Part shown: positions 63,608-64,000 of the stretch, piece after piece | How positions within the stretch are numbered: the first letter of the stretch is position 1 | Layout: each line of letters begins with the position of its first letter | Notes under the pieces: generated by a model | Database searches by the model: none | What the model was told of the DNA's origin: nothing | The model's input: only the letters and a program-made list of their open reading frames with translations | Origin: Rhodoblastus sp963703385 | GTDB taxonomy: Bacteria; Pseudomonadota; Alphaproteobacteria; Rhizobiales; Beijerinckiaceae | Direction: 5' to 3' | NCBI GenBank assembly: GCA_963703385.1 | Contig: OY969816.1 | Coordinates: 1,178,001 to 1,242,000 of the forward strand | DNA length: 64,000 nucleotides | Position numbers and translations under genes: made by a program

Positions 63608-64000
63608 TTTCCTCCCGACTTGGCGCCCAAAACATAGTCGCTCGGCACATCGTCGAAACGAACGATCTTTCCGCCTTCGGCCTTGACGAATTGTTGCGCG
63701 GCGGAGGCGGTCCCAAAGGGGATCGTCTCGTCGGCGTTCATTCCGCCGCGGCGGCGGCTGCCGATCACGTAAACGGCCTTGCGCGCGTCGATCCAGGTTC
63801 CGGGACCCGGATGATCCCAGTTCCTGGCTTTCGCCATGTCGTTGACATAGATCGCCACCACCGCCTTGGGCGTTTCCGGCAGCTTGAGAAAGGCGAATGC
63901 ATCGCGAACGCTGGCGAACCAGAAGGGATCCTGTTGATCGCGAATGAAAATCTGCGCTTTCGGACCATTATGTTCGTTGACCGACATGCCGCAGAAATAG
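63604..64000 (-). CDS. nosL: Copper-binding lipoprotein NosL, C-terminal part (5' end outside window)
   Basis: The frame is open to the window edge; 131 codons are visible. YFCGMSVNEHNGPKAQIF contains the CGM copper-binding motif of NosL, followed by YVNDMAKARNWDHPG, TWIDARKAVYVIGS and GGMNADETIPF, all typical. NosL delivers Cu(I) to the CuZ cluster of nitrous oxide reductase through NosDFY. The signal peptide and lipobox lie beyond base 64000, as presumably do nosRZDFY. Confidence 0.92.
   Translation of the reverse strand, partial: YFCGMSVNEHNGPKAQIFIRDQQDPFWFASVRDAFAFLKLPETPKAVVAIYVNDMAKARNWDHPGPGTWIDARKAVYVIGSRRRGGMNADETIPFGTASAAQQFVKAEGGKIVRFDDVPSDYVLGAKSGGK

Overview
This window is a GC-rich piece of chromosome from an alphaproteobacterium, most likely of the order Hyphomicrobiales (Rhizobiales). 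Three things point that way: a complete alphaproteobacterial-type str-S10-spc-alpha ribosomal block, a DUF1849/EipB-type periplasmic protein, and dispersed palindromic intergenic elements of a kind common in that order. The NAD-dependent molybdenum formate dehydrogenase cluster and the end of a nitrous oxide reductase (nos) cluster suggest a versatile aerobe, possibly a methylotroph, that can also respire nitrogen oxides. No diagnostic methane, methanol or photosynthesis gene is present, so genus is not called.

Layout. 1-1779: thiamine thiazole genes (thiO end, thiS, thiG, thiE). 1787-3751: a glycosyltransferase and a start-less fragment carrying the same accessory domain, on the minus strand. 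3864-5081: a frameshifted 2OG-Fe(II) oxygenase and a small membrane protein. 5114-9424: a copper P-type ATPase with a CopZ-like domain fused at its C terminus, then ccoG behind a near-perfect FNR/FixK box. 9612-10669: a split chromate transporter pair. 10671-11500: an array of eight tandem repeats that runs into the ribosome binding site of a D-amino-acid aminotransferase gene. 12519-14194: hfq-hflX. 14265-16550: eipB, a frameshifted ridA and a glycerophosphodiester phosphodiesterase gene. 16576-36317: the ribosomal superoperon, rpsL to rplQ, including fusA, tuf, secY, adk and rpoA. 36320-44012: an OFA-family transporter and the fdsGBA-fdhD-fdsD formate dehydrogenase cluster. 44223-53807: a tripartite RND pump with two RND subunits, an adaptor and a frameshifted outer-membrane factor. 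54303-59312: a lipid A acyltransferase, a soluble globin-coupled chemoreceptor and two surface-glycan glycosyltransferases. 59563-64000: an iron-sulfur repair di-iron protein (RIC), a LysR regulator, a rubrerythrin-like protein, nosX and the end of nosL.

How the parts work together. ccoG with the copper ATPase, and nosL/nosX with RIC, all serve copper or iron-sulfur redox enzymes used at low oxygen or under nitrosative stress. The formate dehydrogenase supplies NADH from formate, and the adjacent transporter may move formate or another small carboxylate. The right-hand envelope genes concern lipid A, surface glycans and drug efflux.

Two cross-cutting signals stand out. First, three otherwise well-conserved genes (4533, 15720 and 53189) each carry a one-base frame break, which may be sequence errors or real decay. 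Second, several families of hairpin-forming repeats occupy intergenic gaps, including gaps inside the ribosomal operons. One of them has been amplified to eight copies directly upstream of dat. No tRNA, rRNA, CRISPR array, transposase or phage gene was recognised.
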